Source: Chromobacterium vaccinii
GTDB lineage: Bacteria; Pseudomonadota; Gammaproteobacteria; Burkholderiales; Chromobacteriaceae
Length of the DNA: 64,000 nucleotides
Direction of reading: 5' to 3'
Assembly: GCF_000971335.1 (NCBI RefSeq)
Contig: NZ_JZJL01000019.1
Coordinates: forward strand, 18,445 to 82,444
In this document: positions 37,988 to 47,118 of the stretch, piece after piece
Layout of the letters: each line of letters begins with the position of its first letter
Numbering within the stretch: position 1 is the stretch's first letter
Notes under the pieces: generated by a model
The model's input: only the letters and a program-made list of their open reading frames with translations
The model's database searches: none
What the model was told of the DNA's origin: nothing
Program-made: the position numbers and the translations under genes

Positions 37988-39597
37988 GCAACAGCATCGC
38001 ATCGGCGGCTTCCACCGCCGGCATCAGCCGCGCCGAGCGCAAGGTGATACTCGCCTCGTCACTAGGCACGGTGTTCGAATGGTACGACTTCTTCCTGTAC
38101 GGGGCGCTGGCCGCCATCATCGGCAAGCAGTTCTTCTCCGGCGTCAACGAGACCACCGCCTTCATCTTCGCGCTGATGACCTTCGCCGCCGGCTTCGTGG
38201 TGCGGCCGTTCGGCGCGCTGGTGTTCGGCCGGCTGGGCGACATGGTGGGCCGCAAGTACACCTTCCTCGCCACCATCGTCATCATGGGCCTGTCCACCTT
38301 CCTGGTGGGCATGCTGCCCGGCTACGCCACGCTGGGCATCGCCGCGCCGCTGATCCTGGTGTCGCTGCGCATGCTGCAGGGCCTGGCTATCGGCGGCGAA
38401 TACGGCGGCGCGGCCATCTACGTGGCCGAACACGCGCCGGACCACAAGCGCGGCGGCTACACCAGCTGGATCCAGGTCACCGCCGGCGCCGGCCTGCTGC
38501 TGTCGCTGCTGGTGATCCTGGCCTGCCGCAAGCTCACCGGCGACGCCTTCAACGAGTGGGGCTGGCGGCTGCCCTTCCTGCTGTCCATCTTCCTGCTGGC
38601 GATCTCCACTTGGATCCGGCTGTCGATGCAGGAGTCGCCGGCCTTCCTGAAAATGAAGGCCGAGGGCAAGCACTCCAAGGCGCCGATCAGCGAGGCCTTC
38701 GGCAACTGGGCCAACCTGAAAGTGGTGCTGATCTCGCTGTTCGGCTTCAACGGCGGCCAGGCGGTGACCTTCTACTGCGCGCAGTTCTACTCGCTGTTCT
38801 TCCTGACGCAGATCCTGAAAGTCGACCCACAAACCGCCAACCTGATGCTGATCGCGTCGCTGATCCTGACCACGCCGCTGTTCCTGTATTTCGGCCACCT
38901 GTCCGACCGCATCGGCCGCAAGCCGGTGCTGATCGCCGGCCTGGCGCTGGGCCTGGCGCTGACCTTCCCCGCCTTCAGCTGGCTGACCGCCTACGCCAAC
39001 CCGGACGTCGCCTCAGCCCAGTCCCGCGCCCCGGTGACGGTGGTGGCCGACCCGGCCAGCTGCCACTTCCAATTCGACCCCATCGGCAAAGCCAAGCTGA
39101 ACACCCCGTGCGACCAGGCCAAGGCGCTGCTGGCCAAGAGCGGCGTGCCCTACCAGCAAAAAGCCGCGCCGGCCGGCGTCACCGAAGTCCACATCGGCGC
39201 AACCGTGCAACAGGGCTTCGACAAGAAAGCGCTGCAGGACGCGCTGAAAACCGCCGGTTATCCGGACAAGGCTGACCCGGCCAAGATCAACCACGCGATG
39301 GTGATCCTGGTGCTGGTGCTGCTGTCGGTGATCTCGGCGCTGACCTACGGCCCGCTGGCCGCGATGATGGTGGAACTGTTTCCCACCCGCATCCGCTACA
39401 CCTCGATGTCGCTGCCCTATCACCTGGGCAACGGCTGGATCGGCGGGCTGATGCCGACCGTCGCCTTTTCGCTGGTGGTCTATACCGGCGACATCCTGTA
39501 CGGCCTGTGGTACCCGATCGTGGTCTACGCCGTCAGCCTTGTTGTAAGCCTGCTGTTCCTGAAGGAAACCTTTCGCAACGACATCCATCGCCACTGA
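37984..39597 (+). CDS. MFS transporter of the metabolite:H+ symporter (MHS) family with a large extra loop
   Basis: A 537-residue membrane protein with twelve predicted helices. The MHS start (ASSLGTVFEWYDFFLYG) and the GRLGDMVGRKY loop 2-3 motif are clear, as is the second-half DRIGRKP motif. Unusually, about 95 soluble residues (340-435) with two cysteines (near 358 and 375) lie between late helices. Transport of a carboxylate, betaine or similar metabolite with protons is inferred from the family. It is translationally coupled to the GMC dehydrogenase. Confidence 0.92.
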   Translation: MSNSIASAASTAGISRAERKVILASSLGTVFEWYDFFLYGALAAIIGKQFFSGVNETTAFIFALMTFAAGFVVRPFGALVFGRLGDMVGRKYTFLATIVIMGLSTFLVGMLPGYATLGIAAPLILVSLRMLQGLAIGGEYGGAAIYVAEHAPDHKRGGYTSWIQVTAGAGLLLSLLVILACRKLTGDAFNEWGWRLPFLLSIFLLAISTWIRLSMQESPAFLKMKAEGKHSKAPISEAFGNWANLKVVLISLFGFNGGQAVTFYCAQFYSLFFLTQILKVDPQTANLMLIASLILTTPLFLYFGHLSDRIGRKPVLIAGLALGLALTFPAFSWLTAYANPDVASAQSRAPVTVVADPASCHFQFDPIGKAKLNTPCDQAKALLAKSGVPYQQKAAPAGVTEVHIGATVQQGFDKKALQDALKTAGYPDKADPAKINHAMVILVLVLLSVISALTYGPLAAMMVELFPTRIRYTSMSLPYHLGNGWIGGLMPTVAFSLVVYTGDILYGLWYPIVVYAVSLVVSLLFLKETFRNDIHRH

Positions 39598-39641
39598 ACC
39601 TTAAGCACACCCCATCGCCACCGCACCTTGCCCCCGCGGCC

Positions 39642-39665
39642 GCCCCCTCCACCGAGGGGGCTTTT
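39642..39665 (+). terminator. Terminator after the GMC-transporter operon
   Basis: GCCCCCTC (39642-39649) pairs with GAGGGGGC (39654-39661), followed by TTTT. It lies 45 bases after the transporter stop. Confidence 0.82.
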
Positions 39666-39891
39666 GCCTCCATGCCATCGGCATCAACCTCCCAGAAATG
39701 CCATGGCTCGCGCGCCAGCCCCTCCGTCGTTCCCCGGCAACAGCCAAAAATCAAGCAATCCCGCAAAAATGCAATAACTTGAAATTATCCCTGCCGAAAA
39801 GCCGCCCTCCGCGGCGCCAATCAAAGCCGCGCGCTGCGGCCAGCTCGCTATTTTTAAATTTTTATTATTAATAATTCAATTAAACATAGGC
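39666..39891. other. Non-coding region upstream of the mini-pilin promoter
   Basis: No gene seen. Its 3' part (from about 39850) is very AT-rich, as is the following leader up to 40000, in contrast with the GC-rich flanks. AT-rich DNA before fimbrial genes is a common target of H-NS-like silencing; that is inference here. Confidence 0.5.
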
Positions 39892-39920
39892 TTGATGTTT
39901 ACAATTCCTATGCCTATACT
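39892..39920 (+). promoter_or_regulatory. Promoter of the mini-pilin gene
   Basis: TTGATG (39892-39897), a 17-base spacer and TATACT (39915-39920). It leaves an AT-rich leader of about 90 bases before the start codon at 40020. Confidence 0.78.
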
Positions 39921-40019
39921 TTGCCTAACAGAACAAATTAAATATAAACGAATTAATTTAAATAATTTGTTTATAAACCCACGAACAACAGCTCGCGGGC
40001 CGCCAACAGGGAGACTCAA

Positions 40020-40322
40020 ATGAAAAAAGCCATACTGACTCTGGCAGCGCTGGCCGCTCTGCAATCCGGCTTTGCCATGGCCTCCAACGGCGGCACCGTC
40101 AACTTCAGCGGCTCCATCGTCAAGGAACCTTGCGCCCAGAACAGCAGCACCTTGCTGAGCTACGCGCAAAATCCCCGCCAATACCAGGCCGCCCGCAAAA
40201 TGGCGTCCGGGCAATCCTGCTCCGGCATGGACAATACCCAGTCGCTGAGCATCGCCGCCGTCAACATGGCCGGCTCGACCGCTCAAAGCAACGGACAACT
40301 GGTCACCATCGTCTACAACTGA
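40020..40322 (+). CDS. Miniature pilin-like secreted protein
   Basis: A 100-residue precursor with signal peptide cleaved after FAMA (about residue 21). The mature start SNGGTVNFSGSIVKEPC resembles type 1 pilins: a donor strand, then the first of two cysteines; the second is in GQSCSG. The end LVTIVYN resembles the last beta-strand of pilins. The mature length is only about 79 residues, half a normal subunit. GGGAG precedes the ATG. It faces the fimbrial operon across a shared terminator. It may be a minor subunit, assembly terminator or decoy; none is proved. Confidence 0.8.
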   Translation: MKKAILTLAALAALQSGFAMASNGGTVNFSGSIVKEPCAQNSSTLLSYAQNPRQYQAARKMASGQSCSGMDNTQSLSIAAVNMAGSTAQSNGQLVTIVYN

Positions 40323-40335
40323 CCCGACACCACGC

Positions 40336-40371
40336 AAAAAAGCCTTCGGCCATTTGGCCGAAGGCTTTTTT
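40336..40371. terminator. Bidirectional terminator between the mini-pilin and the fimbrial operon
   Basis: AAGCCTTCGGCC (40340-40351) and GGCCGAAGGCTT (40356-40367) form a 12-bp stem with A and T runs on both sides, so it can end transcription from either direction. Confidence 0.92.
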
Positions 40372-40394
40372 CATTGTCGCCGCAGACTGATCGG

Positions 40395-41360
40395 CTATTG
40401 GTACAACATGTCGATCGTGATCGCCGTCTGCAGGCTGCCCGCCACCACGTTGGCCGTCCGCATGTACTCCGCAAACACGCCCAGCTGCGCCATCTGCGAC
40501 TGCACGTTCACCACCCGGGTGTTGTTGGTGTTGTTGGCGCCGATATTGGCGCCGTCGGCCGAACTGCCAAAGTTGATGGCGACGCCCTGAGCCGAACCGC
40601 CGGTATTGGCGAACAGCACCGGATTGTTCGAGTCGGCCGTGCCCGAGAAGCGGAAAGTCGCCGTCCTCACGCCGGTGGAGCAATTGGCGGCCGTGATGGT
40701 GAAGGCATAGCGGGACAGCGCGCTGCCCACCGACGCGAACTGGCCGCTGGCCACCGTGGGCAGATTCACCGTGTACTGCCCGTTCGCGCTCAGATCGCAG
40801 GTGCCGCCGGGCGTGAAGGTGACGCTGCCGTTGATCAGCTGATTGAAGTTGATGCCGGGCGCGGCATTGATGCCGCCGATGCCGTCCAGTTGGAATACCG
40901 AATACTGGTTGACCGAAGAAGTCCCGCTGGACGGCGCGCCAGTGGTCTTCAGCAACACGATGGAATACTGCAAGACCCGATTGACGGAACCGCCCCTCGG
41001 CACATAGATGCCGGTATCGATAGCGCCGCTGCTCTGGGTGTAAGTCTGACCGTTGAAGATGATGCCGATCTGCAAGCCGGGGGCCAAAGCCACTCTCTTC
41101 GGATTCACCCAGAAATACACGTTCTCGCCTATGCTCTGCGAGCAGTACAGGCTCAGATTCTGCAATGATGACTGCCAGATGATGGTGCCGGCCGGCGCGT
41201 TGGCGGAGACAAACAAATTGCCCGGCAGATTGAAAGTGGAGGTGACGTTGCCGGAACTGTTGCTGCCGTTCCAGCATCCCAGCGCATGGCTGGTCAGCGG
41301 CATGGCCAGCATCAGCGCCAGCAGCCATCCATATATTCCGCGGCAGATCAGTTTCTTCAT
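40395..41360 (-). CDS. Fimbrial tip adhesin (FimH-like two-domain protein)
   Basis: A 321-residue precursor with signal peptide cleaved near SHA-LGC (about residue 27). The N-terminal ~150 residues are probably the receptor-binding lectin domain. The C-terminal ~150 residues form a pilin domain: GTCDLSANGQYTVNLPTVASGQF, shown by GGTCDL and VNLPTV, and the last strand ITIDMLYQ. It is the last gene of the chaperone-usher operon, where tip adhesins usually lie. The ligand is unknown. Start follows AGGAAA. Confidence 0.88.
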   Translation of the reverse strand: MKKLICRGIYGWLLALMLAMPLTSHALGCWNGSNSSGNVTSTFNLPGNLFVSANAPAGTIIWQSSLQNLSLYCSQSIGENVYFWVNPKRVALAPGLQIGIIFNGQTYTQSSGAIDTGIYVPRGGSVNRVLQYSIVLLKTTGAPSSGTSSVNQYSVFQLDGIGGINAAPGINFNQLINGSVTFTPGGTCDLSANGQYTVNLPTVASGQFASVGSALSRYAFTITAANCSTGVRTATFRFSGTADSNNPVLFANTGGSAQGVAINFGSSADGANIGANNTNNTRVVNVQSQMAQLGVFAEYMRTANVVAGSLQTAITIDMLYQ

Positions 41361-41404
41361 TTTCCTATCGCTTTCCCGGTATCTCTAGTGGCTCGCGCCA
41401 AACA

Positions 41405-43975
41405 TCACAGCGGCTCGCAAACGGCATCGGTCCGCATATAGGCCGCATCGCCCGTCTTCTGCGGCAACTGGTAGCTGAAACGGCATTGCTGGCCGGCATC
41501 GCTGCCCCAGCTCGCCGTCAGCGGCTTGCCTTCCACGCCGCGCAGGAAGGCGCGGCCGCCCTGGCCCACCATGGTGAGGAAATCGTCGCCGCCGCTGACC
41601 GTCGCGCCCACCGGCAGATGGCTGCCGTCCGGACGCTTCAGCGTCACGATCACCGGCTTGCCCTGCTGGGTGTTGAATTTCAGCATCACGATGGCGCCGG
41701 CGCGCGGCGCGTCCTGCACGCTGGTTTCCTGCAATTCCACGTCTTGATCCATGCCCTTCGGATCCAGCGTAATCTCGTTGCGGCGGTACGGCATCAGCGA
41801 GGACACCACCGCGTAGCCGTTCTTGTTGACGCGCACGCCGTTGGTGTTGCTCACCGCCGCGCCTTCGGCTCCCGGCGCCTCGACCACGGCGAAGGATTCG
41901 CCCAGCGACTGGGCCGCCGTCACGCCGCCCGGATGGAACACCAGCGCGCCGCTGATGCCGGCATTCGCCTGGGAGTTGCCGCCGCTCGAGCTCGCGCCCG
42001 CGGTCAGCGTCGCCACCGAGGTGGCGTATTGCACGCTGCCGCCGCCGCCGCTGCTGTTGGCGCCGGCGCTGCTGCGGCTGCCGCTGGCGTAGACGTTGTA
42101 GCTGAGGTTGCGCAATTCGCCGGTGGTGCCGCTCAGATTGATCTGCGCGTTGCCGCTGCGATCGCTGCTGCCGCTGACGCTGGTGCTCAGCAGCGGAGAA
42201 TACGGCTCGCGGCCCAGCGGCATCGACAGGCTCAGCATGTACTGGTTGACGATGCGGCCGGTCGAATCCTGGGTGCGGCCGGCGGACAGATTCAGGCTCA
42301 CCGACTTGAAGCTGTTGCTGTAACCCAGCTGGTAAGTCAGATCCCGGCCCTTCTGATTCCAGTAATCCTGGGTGGAGCCGGTGAAGAACAATTGTCCGCG
42401 GCCATCGCCCAGCGGCTGGTCGGCATTGAGCTGGAATTTGTTCTTGGCGCGGTAAACCACGCCGACCTGGTTGATCAGGTTGGCGTAGTCGCGCAGTTCC
42501 AGATAGCCATCGGTGGAGAAGCGATAGGCGGCGACCGTGAAGTTGGTGCGCGTCGACTCCATCAGCTTGCTGTAGGTCACCCGATAGCTCTGGCCCTGCA
42601 TATTGGCGGCGCTGGCGTTGAACGGCAGATTGCTGGCCCAGGACTGGGTGACATCCAGCGCCAGCGCGCCCAGCGGCGTATTGACGCCGGAGCCGAACAG
42701 CGCCGACTGGTAATGGTCGGCGGCGATCAGGCCGCCGTACAGGGTCAGGCTGTTGCTGATGCCGCGCTGGTAGGTCGCCTGCACGAAATCGGGCCGCTTG
42801 TTGAGCGAGTTGTCGCGCCATTGCGCCGCGGTGATCGCATAGCGCGATTGTCCCTCGCGCAGCAGCTGGGGCACGGCGGCGTAAGGCACGACGAATTTGC
42901 GCACGCGGCCGTCCGCCTCTGTGACCGTCACTTCCAGGTCGCCGGAGAAGCCGGTGTTGTAGAGATCGTCGATGCTGAACTCGCCCGGCGGCACCACGTT
43001 CTCGTAAATCAGATTGCCGTTCTGGCGAATCGATACTTTGGCGTTGGTCTCGGCGACGCCGCGCACCACCGGCGCGTAACCCTGCATCGACTCCGGCAAC
43101 ATCCGGTCGTCGGAGCTCAGCTGCACGCCGCGGAAGGGCACGCTGCTGAACATGTCGGAGGGCGTGAAGTAATCGCCCAGGGTCAACACCGAGTGCCAGT
43201 CGGTCACATCGCGCTGGGTATAGGCGGACGCGCCCTGGTAGTTGCGCTGGCTCCGGCCGTTGCCGCTGTCCTGCTGCGTCAGCGAGCCGTTATAGCGGAA
43301 GCGCCACAAGCCGATGTTCAGGCCGGCGTTGGCGCCGAAATAATATTGCGTCGACTTGCCGGCGCCGCCGTTGTCGTAGCGATAGCCATTGGCGTTGTAA
43401 TTGAGGAAGCCGGCGAACGGCGCGCCGGCGTCCCAGTATTCGGGCGCGACGTAGCCGCGCGCCTGGGCCCGCATGTATTTCTGCGGAATGCTGACATCCA
43501 GGCGCAGATCCGAGCTGTTGAAGCTGGAGAATGCGCCGGGCACCACCGCGGCGATGTCGACGCAGCGGGCGGGCTCATCCCGTCCCGGGACGCCGGCCGC
43601 ATTCCCCACCTTGGCGAAGTCCACGCCCAGCTCGTCCATCATCGCGCGGTTGAAGCAGGCCAGCACCTTGCCTTCGGCCAGCTCCTTCATCTGCACGTCG
43701 CGGCGGCCGATCCAGACGGCATTGGCGTAGACGTCGGCGCGGTAATTGCCGGGAAAAGCCCCGCCCATCTGGTTGAAACGGGAAAGATCGACTTTTTTCC
43801 CGTTGGAATTCTGATTGATGAAGACTGGATTGAATTGCACATCGCCCAGCGCGGCGTTTTCCGCCGCGGACGTATCCGCCAAGGCAGCCTGGCCGCCGAA
43901 CAAGCCGAAAATCAACAAGCTGAGCGGGCTAAGGGCCCAGCTGTTATCGGACTGTCGTGTCATCAAGTGCTTCAT
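41405..43975 (-). CDS. fimD: Outer-membrane fimbrial usher
   Basis: An 856-residue usher with signal peptide (cleaved near ALA, about residue 34 because the N terminus is long). The N-terminal periplasmic domain is FNPVFI through CFNRAMMDELGV, then the barrel with the plug region and the usher signature (RGVAETNAKVSIRQNG, VPPGEFSIDDLY). The two C-terminal domains end in AYMRTDAVCEPL. It receives chaperone-subunit complexes and exports the growing fimbria. It is followed after 44 bases by the adhesin gene. Confidence 0.95.
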   Translation of the reverse strand: MKHLMTRQSDNSWALSPLSLLIFGLFGGQAALADTSAAENAALGDVQFNPVFINQNSNGKKVDLSRFNQMGGAFPGNYRADVYANAVWIGRRDVQMKELAEGKVLACFNRAMMDELGVDFAKVGNAAGVPGRDEPARCVDIAAVVPGAFSSFNSSDLRLDVSIPQKYMRAQARGYVAPEYWDAGAPFAGFLNYNANGYRYDNGGAGKSTQYYFGANAGLNIGLWRFRYNGSLTQQDSGNGRSQRNYQGASAYTQRDVTDWHSVLTLGDYFTPSDMFSSVPFRGVQLSSDDRMLPESMQGYAPVVRGVAETNAKVSIRQNGNLIYENVVPPGEFSIDDLYNTGFSGDLEVTVTEADGRVRKFVVPYAAVPQLLREGQSRYAITAAQWRDNSLNKRPDFVQATYQRGISNSLTLYGGLIAADHYQSALFGSGVNTPLGALALDVTQSWASNLPFNASAANMQGQSYRVTYSKLMESTRTNFTVAAYRFSTDGYLELRDYANLINQVGVVYRAKNKFQLNADQPLGDGRGQLFFTGSTQDYWNQKGRDLTYQLGYSNSFKSVSLNLSAGRTQDSTGRIVNQYMLSLSMPLGREPYSPLLSTSVSGSSDRSGNAQINLSGTTGELRNLSYNVYASGSRSSAGANSSGGGGSVQYATSVATLTAGASSSGGNSQANAGISGALVFHPGGVTAAQSLGESFAVVEAPGAEGAAVSNTNGVRVNKNGYAVVSSLMPYRRNEITLDPKGMDQDVELQETSVQDAPRAGAIVMLKFNTQQGKPVIVTLKRPDGSHLPVGATVSGGDDFLTMVGQGGRAFLRGVEGKPLTASWGSDAGQQCRFSYQLPQKTGDAAYMRTDAVCEPL

Positions 43976-44030
43976 GGCTAGATCGTCTCCTGCGGGAGCG
44001 CGCAGCCCCGGCAGGCCTACGCTGGAATTA

Positions 44031-44780
44031 TCAGGGAGCTAAGGGCGCGCTGTGCATGACTGGGGCGCCGTAATCGTTGATGCTTTCGTAGGTGAGCTTC
44101 GCGCCGGCGTCCGGCTTGAGCTTCAAGTCCTTCAGCGCGAAGTCGTGGCTGCCGCCCGGCGGCACCATGCCGCCGTCGGTTTCGTACTCATGCTTTCCCA
44201 CCAGCAGCATCGCCCGGTTCAGCGAGACGTTGTACGCGGCGCGGTTTGACGCGCGCAGCATGTAGCCCTTGCCGCCGGCCTGCGGCAGCAAAGTCCAGGA
44301 AAGCTTGTCGGCTGCATCGTCCGGCGTGCCCTGCAGGCCGGCGGGACGATAGAACAGCTTGATGCGGGAACGGAAAGCCACTTGCATGAAATTGCGCTGC
44401 TCGTTGCCGGCCTTCGGCAGCGGCGGCACATCCAGCACATTCAGCCAGAACACCGACTCGCGCTCTTTGGGCAGATCGGCGCCGGTGAAGGTCAGGCGCA
44501 AGGTTTGGCCTTTGGCCGGGTCCACGCGGAAAATCGGCGGCATGATCAGGAAAGGCGCGTCGGCGGTGTCGGGAACGGATTTCTCGTTGCCGCTGTCGGC
44601 CCACACCTGCACCAGGGACGGTTCCTTGCCCGGATTGTTGACCTTGACGGTCACTTCGCGGTCTTCCGCCTTGTACACGACGCGGGTTCCGGAAATCACC
44701 ACGCCGGCCGAGGCCGCGCTGGTCCATACCGAGCCGGCGATCGCCAGGGCGAGCGCTCCTCGCCATACTGCTTGTTTCAT
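44031..44780 (-). CDS. fimC: Periplasmic fimbrial chaperone
   Basis: A 249-residue PapD/FimC-like chaperone with signal peptide ending near ASA (about residue 25). The G1 strand and chaperone signature are visible: GTRVVYKAEDREVTVKVNN early, the conserved FWLNVLDVPPLP, and R and K in RSRIKLFYRP. It donates a strand to each subunit in the periplasm before hand-over to the usher. It sits between the pilin and usher genes in the standard order. Confidence 0.95.
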   Translation of the reverse strand: MKQAVWRGALALAIAGSVWTSAASAGVVISGTRVVYKAEDREVTVKVNNPGKEPSLVQVWADSGNEKSVPDTADAPFLIMPPIFRVDPAKGQTLRLTFTGADLPKERESVFWLNVLDVPPLPKAGNEQRNFMQVAFRSRIKLFYRPAGLQGTPDDAADKLSWTLLPQAGGKGYMLRASNRAAYNVSLNRAMLLVGKHEYETDGGMVPPGGSHDFALKDLKLKPDAGAKLTYESINDYGAPVMHSAPLAP

Positions 44781-44848
44781 TTCCTAACCCGCCTCCATGC
44801 AAAAGATGCCGGCGGGCGGCTCGCGGGCCGCCTGCCGGATGACGCCTG

Positions 44849-45373
44849 TTACTGGTAGGTCATCGAGTACTGAACGCTGGTGTTCACCGAACCCGCGCCA
44901 GCCGCGCCGGTGGCGATGTACTGGGCGTAGTAGCCCATGGTGGCGGCGCCGCCGCTGATGGCGACTTGCTGCGAGTTGGCGTTGGTGCTCAGGTTGATGG
45001 CGTTGAAGGTGTTGTTCAGCAGCTGAACTTCAACGTTGGAAGCCGAGCCGGCGCCGGTGCTGTTCAGCAGGTTGCCGGAAGTCGGGTTCACGGTCGGGCC
45101 CACTTCGAAGCGGGTCTGCGCGCTCTTCAGGCTGGACGGGCAGTTGCTCAGGTTGATCGCGAACGGGGTGGCGCCGGCGGTCTGGCCGGTGCTGGCCAAC
45201 GAGGAAGCGCCCACGGTCGGCAGGTTCACGGTGACGTTGGAGCCGGAAGTGCCGGCGATGGTGCAGGTCTGGGCAACGATGTTTCCAGTGACGGTGATTT
45301 TGCCGTCAGCGGCCATGGCGCCGGAAGAGTACACGCCCAAGCCGATCAAAGCTGCGGTTACGATCTGTTTCAT
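44849..45373 (-). CDS. fimA: Major fimbrial subunit (type 1 pilin family)
   Basis: A 174-residue pilin with signal peptide ending AMA (about residue 21). The donor strand GKITVTGNIVAQTC is followed by the conserved Cys pair (TCTI and SNCPSS), and the C terminus shows the alternating pattern and penultimate Tyr (YSMTYQ). GGAG lies upstream of the ATG. It is the first gene of the operon and should form the shaft. Confidence 0.94.
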   Translation of the reverse strand: MKQIVTAALIGLGVYSSGAMAADGKITVTGNIVAQTCTIAGTSGSNVTVNLPTVGASSLASTGQTAGATPFAINLSNCPSSLKSAQTRFEVGPTVNPTSGNLLNSTGAGSASNVEVQLLNNTFNAINLSTNANSQQVAISGGAATMGYYAQYIATGAAGAGSVNTSVQYSMTYQ

Positions 45374-46103
45374 TTAATAGTCTCCGTTGAAATTGCAGGC
45401 AGTGCATTTGCCCGATTGCCTGCCCGCAGGGGGCAGAAGTTGAAGAGCTGTCCGACAAGTCAAGGCATCTTCGGCAATCTTGCGATCCCTGCCTGCACTT
45501 GAGATGTTCCGGCGCCGAGCCTGTCCGAAGCCGGCTTCGCCGCCGCCAATTTTCAACAAAGCAATAATCAGATTTCACAAAATACATCAAATCTAATCAA
45601 AGCCATCTGACAGTCGTTCGTCATCAGATTGAAAAAACAGGCGGGCAAAACCCTGAAGATCGGCGGCGGACGTCGTTGAAAACAGCCGTCTTTCGCCTTC
45701 CATGGCTGGACAATGCTCAGCTTCATCGCATCTGGCATCCCTTGCCGGGAACCTCCGCTTGCGCGGTTTAGCTGCGATATGGACGTAAGGTTAAATCAAA
45801 TAAGACATAACTTTCAATATCCTATTACTCGAGCATTTACACAAAGATTAAAAACAATCCATTGATAGAAAAGGATTTTTTTCAATACAACAGTTTGTCA
45901 TGGCTGTAATGACATGTCGCATTCTTGCATCAATTTAACAACATTTTAAACTTTTAATTTAACATATACGCCAAATTCAAAAGAAAAGGCAAACCACAAT
46001 GACATTTTCATTTTCATTGCCAATAATGCCCGAGCCGCCACTAGCCGCTCCGACATCGCGCAGTTAGACTGAACGGCTGCGCACCGAACGGAACCCGCCC
46101 GAC
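45374..46103. other. 730-base non-coding region upstream of the fimbrial operon
   Basis: No credible gene. The part from about 45780 to 46040 is strongly AT-rich. TGCAGGCAG (45394-45402) and CTGCCTGCA (45489-45497) form a perfect 9-bp inverted repeat in the fimA leader. ATCTGA and TCAGAT (45605-45610, 45624-45629) form another. The fim promoter must lie here on the minus strand, but no box pair stood out. Confidence 0.6.
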
Positions 46104-46973
46104 ATGCCCCCCTCCTCCAGCCAATACCTGACGCTCAATCAACGCCGCTGCCACCTGCGCCGCTGGGGCGACGACGACGCGCCGCTGCTGGTGCTGCTGC
46201 ACGGCTGGATGGACAGCTCCGCCACGTTTCAATTCATGGTGGACGCGCTGCAAGGAGAGTGGCGGGTCGTCGCGCCCGACTGGCGCGGCTTCGGCGATAG
46301 CCAATGGAATGACGGCAGCTATTATTTCCCCGACTACCTGGCCGACCTCGACGATCTGCTGCGCCAACTGTCGCCGGACCAGCCGGTCAACCTGCTGGGA
46401 CACAGCATGGGATCGATGATCGCCGGCATCTACGCCGGCGTCTGCCCGCAAAGAGTGGCGAAGCTGGTGCTGGCCGAAGGCTTCGGCCTCAACCCCACCC
46501 GGCCGGCCGAGGCGCCAGGCCGTTACGGCCGCTGGCTGCGGGAAACCAGCCAAGCAATCGGGTTCGAACCGATGGAAAGCCCGGAGCAGGCGGCGAGCAA
46601 GCTGATCGCCCGCAATCCGGGTTTGACGCCCGAGCGGGCGCGCTGGCTGGCCGCGGAGCTGACCCGGCCGGTAGACGGCGGCGTGGTCTACCGCGCCGAC
46701 CCGCGCCATAAAATGGTCAACCCAGTGCTGTATCGGCTGGAGGAGGCGATGGCCTGTTGGCGCCGCATCACCGCGTCGGTGCTGTGGCTGCTGGGCGAGC
46801 AGCCGTTCGGCCACCCCGTCGTCAGCGACGTGATGGCCACGCTGGACCAGCGCCGCGCCTGTTTCGCCCGCCTCAGCGAGGCCACGATCGCCGGCGCCGG
46901 CCATATGCTGCAATGGGAGAAACCGGAACAAATGGCTGCCGAAGTCGAACGCTTCCTGCTGCGGCAAGACTAA
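46104..46973 (+). CDS. Alpha/beta hydrolase
   Basis: A 289-residue soluble hydrolase. The oxyanion motif is LLHGWMDSSATFQF, the nucleophile elbow GHSMGS near residue 112, and the His in GAGHMLQWE near the end. The sequence MDSSATFQ with PDWRGFGDS places it with the epoxide hydrolase / haloalkane dehalogenase-like esterases that resemble human SERHL or MESH1-unrelated serine hydrolases; substrate unknown. Its ribosome site is weak. The stop codon is the first triplet of repeat copy 2. Confidence 0.83.
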   Translation: MPPSSSQYLTLNQRRCHLRRWGDDDAPLLVLLHGWMDSSATFQFMVDALQGEWRVVAPDWRGFGDSQWNDGSYYFPDYLADLDDLLRQLSPDQPVNLLGHSMGSMIAGIYAGVCPQRVAKLVLAEGFGLNPTRPAEAPGRYGRWLRETSQAIGFEPMESPEQAASKLIARNPGLTPERARWLAAELTRPVDGGVVYRADPRHKMVNPVLYRLEEAMACWRRITASVLWLLGEQPFGHPVVSDVMATLDQRRACFARLSEATIAGAGHMLQWEKPEQMAAEVERFLLRQD

Positions 46974-47023
46974 GCGCCGCCGACAAAGCCTCGCAGAGAA
47001 GCTGAGCCAAGGCGCGCCGACGC
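46971..47023 (-). repeat. Dispersed 53-bp repeat, copy 2
   Basis: In inverted orientation to copy 1 at 10980-11032, identical at 43 of 53 positions. It begins exactly at the hydrolase stop codon. Relative to the gene it follows, its orientation is the same as in copy 1. Confidence 0.7.
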
Positions 47024-47118
47024 AAGCAATGCCAGTGGTACGACAAGGAGGCGCAACGCGGGATCAGGGGTTTTGTTCGCGTGTCGAAAAGGGCTGTAAC
47101 GGCTCCGGCCTCCTGCGG

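Noticed and set aside
41486..43981. 831-codon open frame antisense to the usher gene
   Set aside because: Usher motifs on the minus strand are decisive; the plus frame is a codon-bias artefact.
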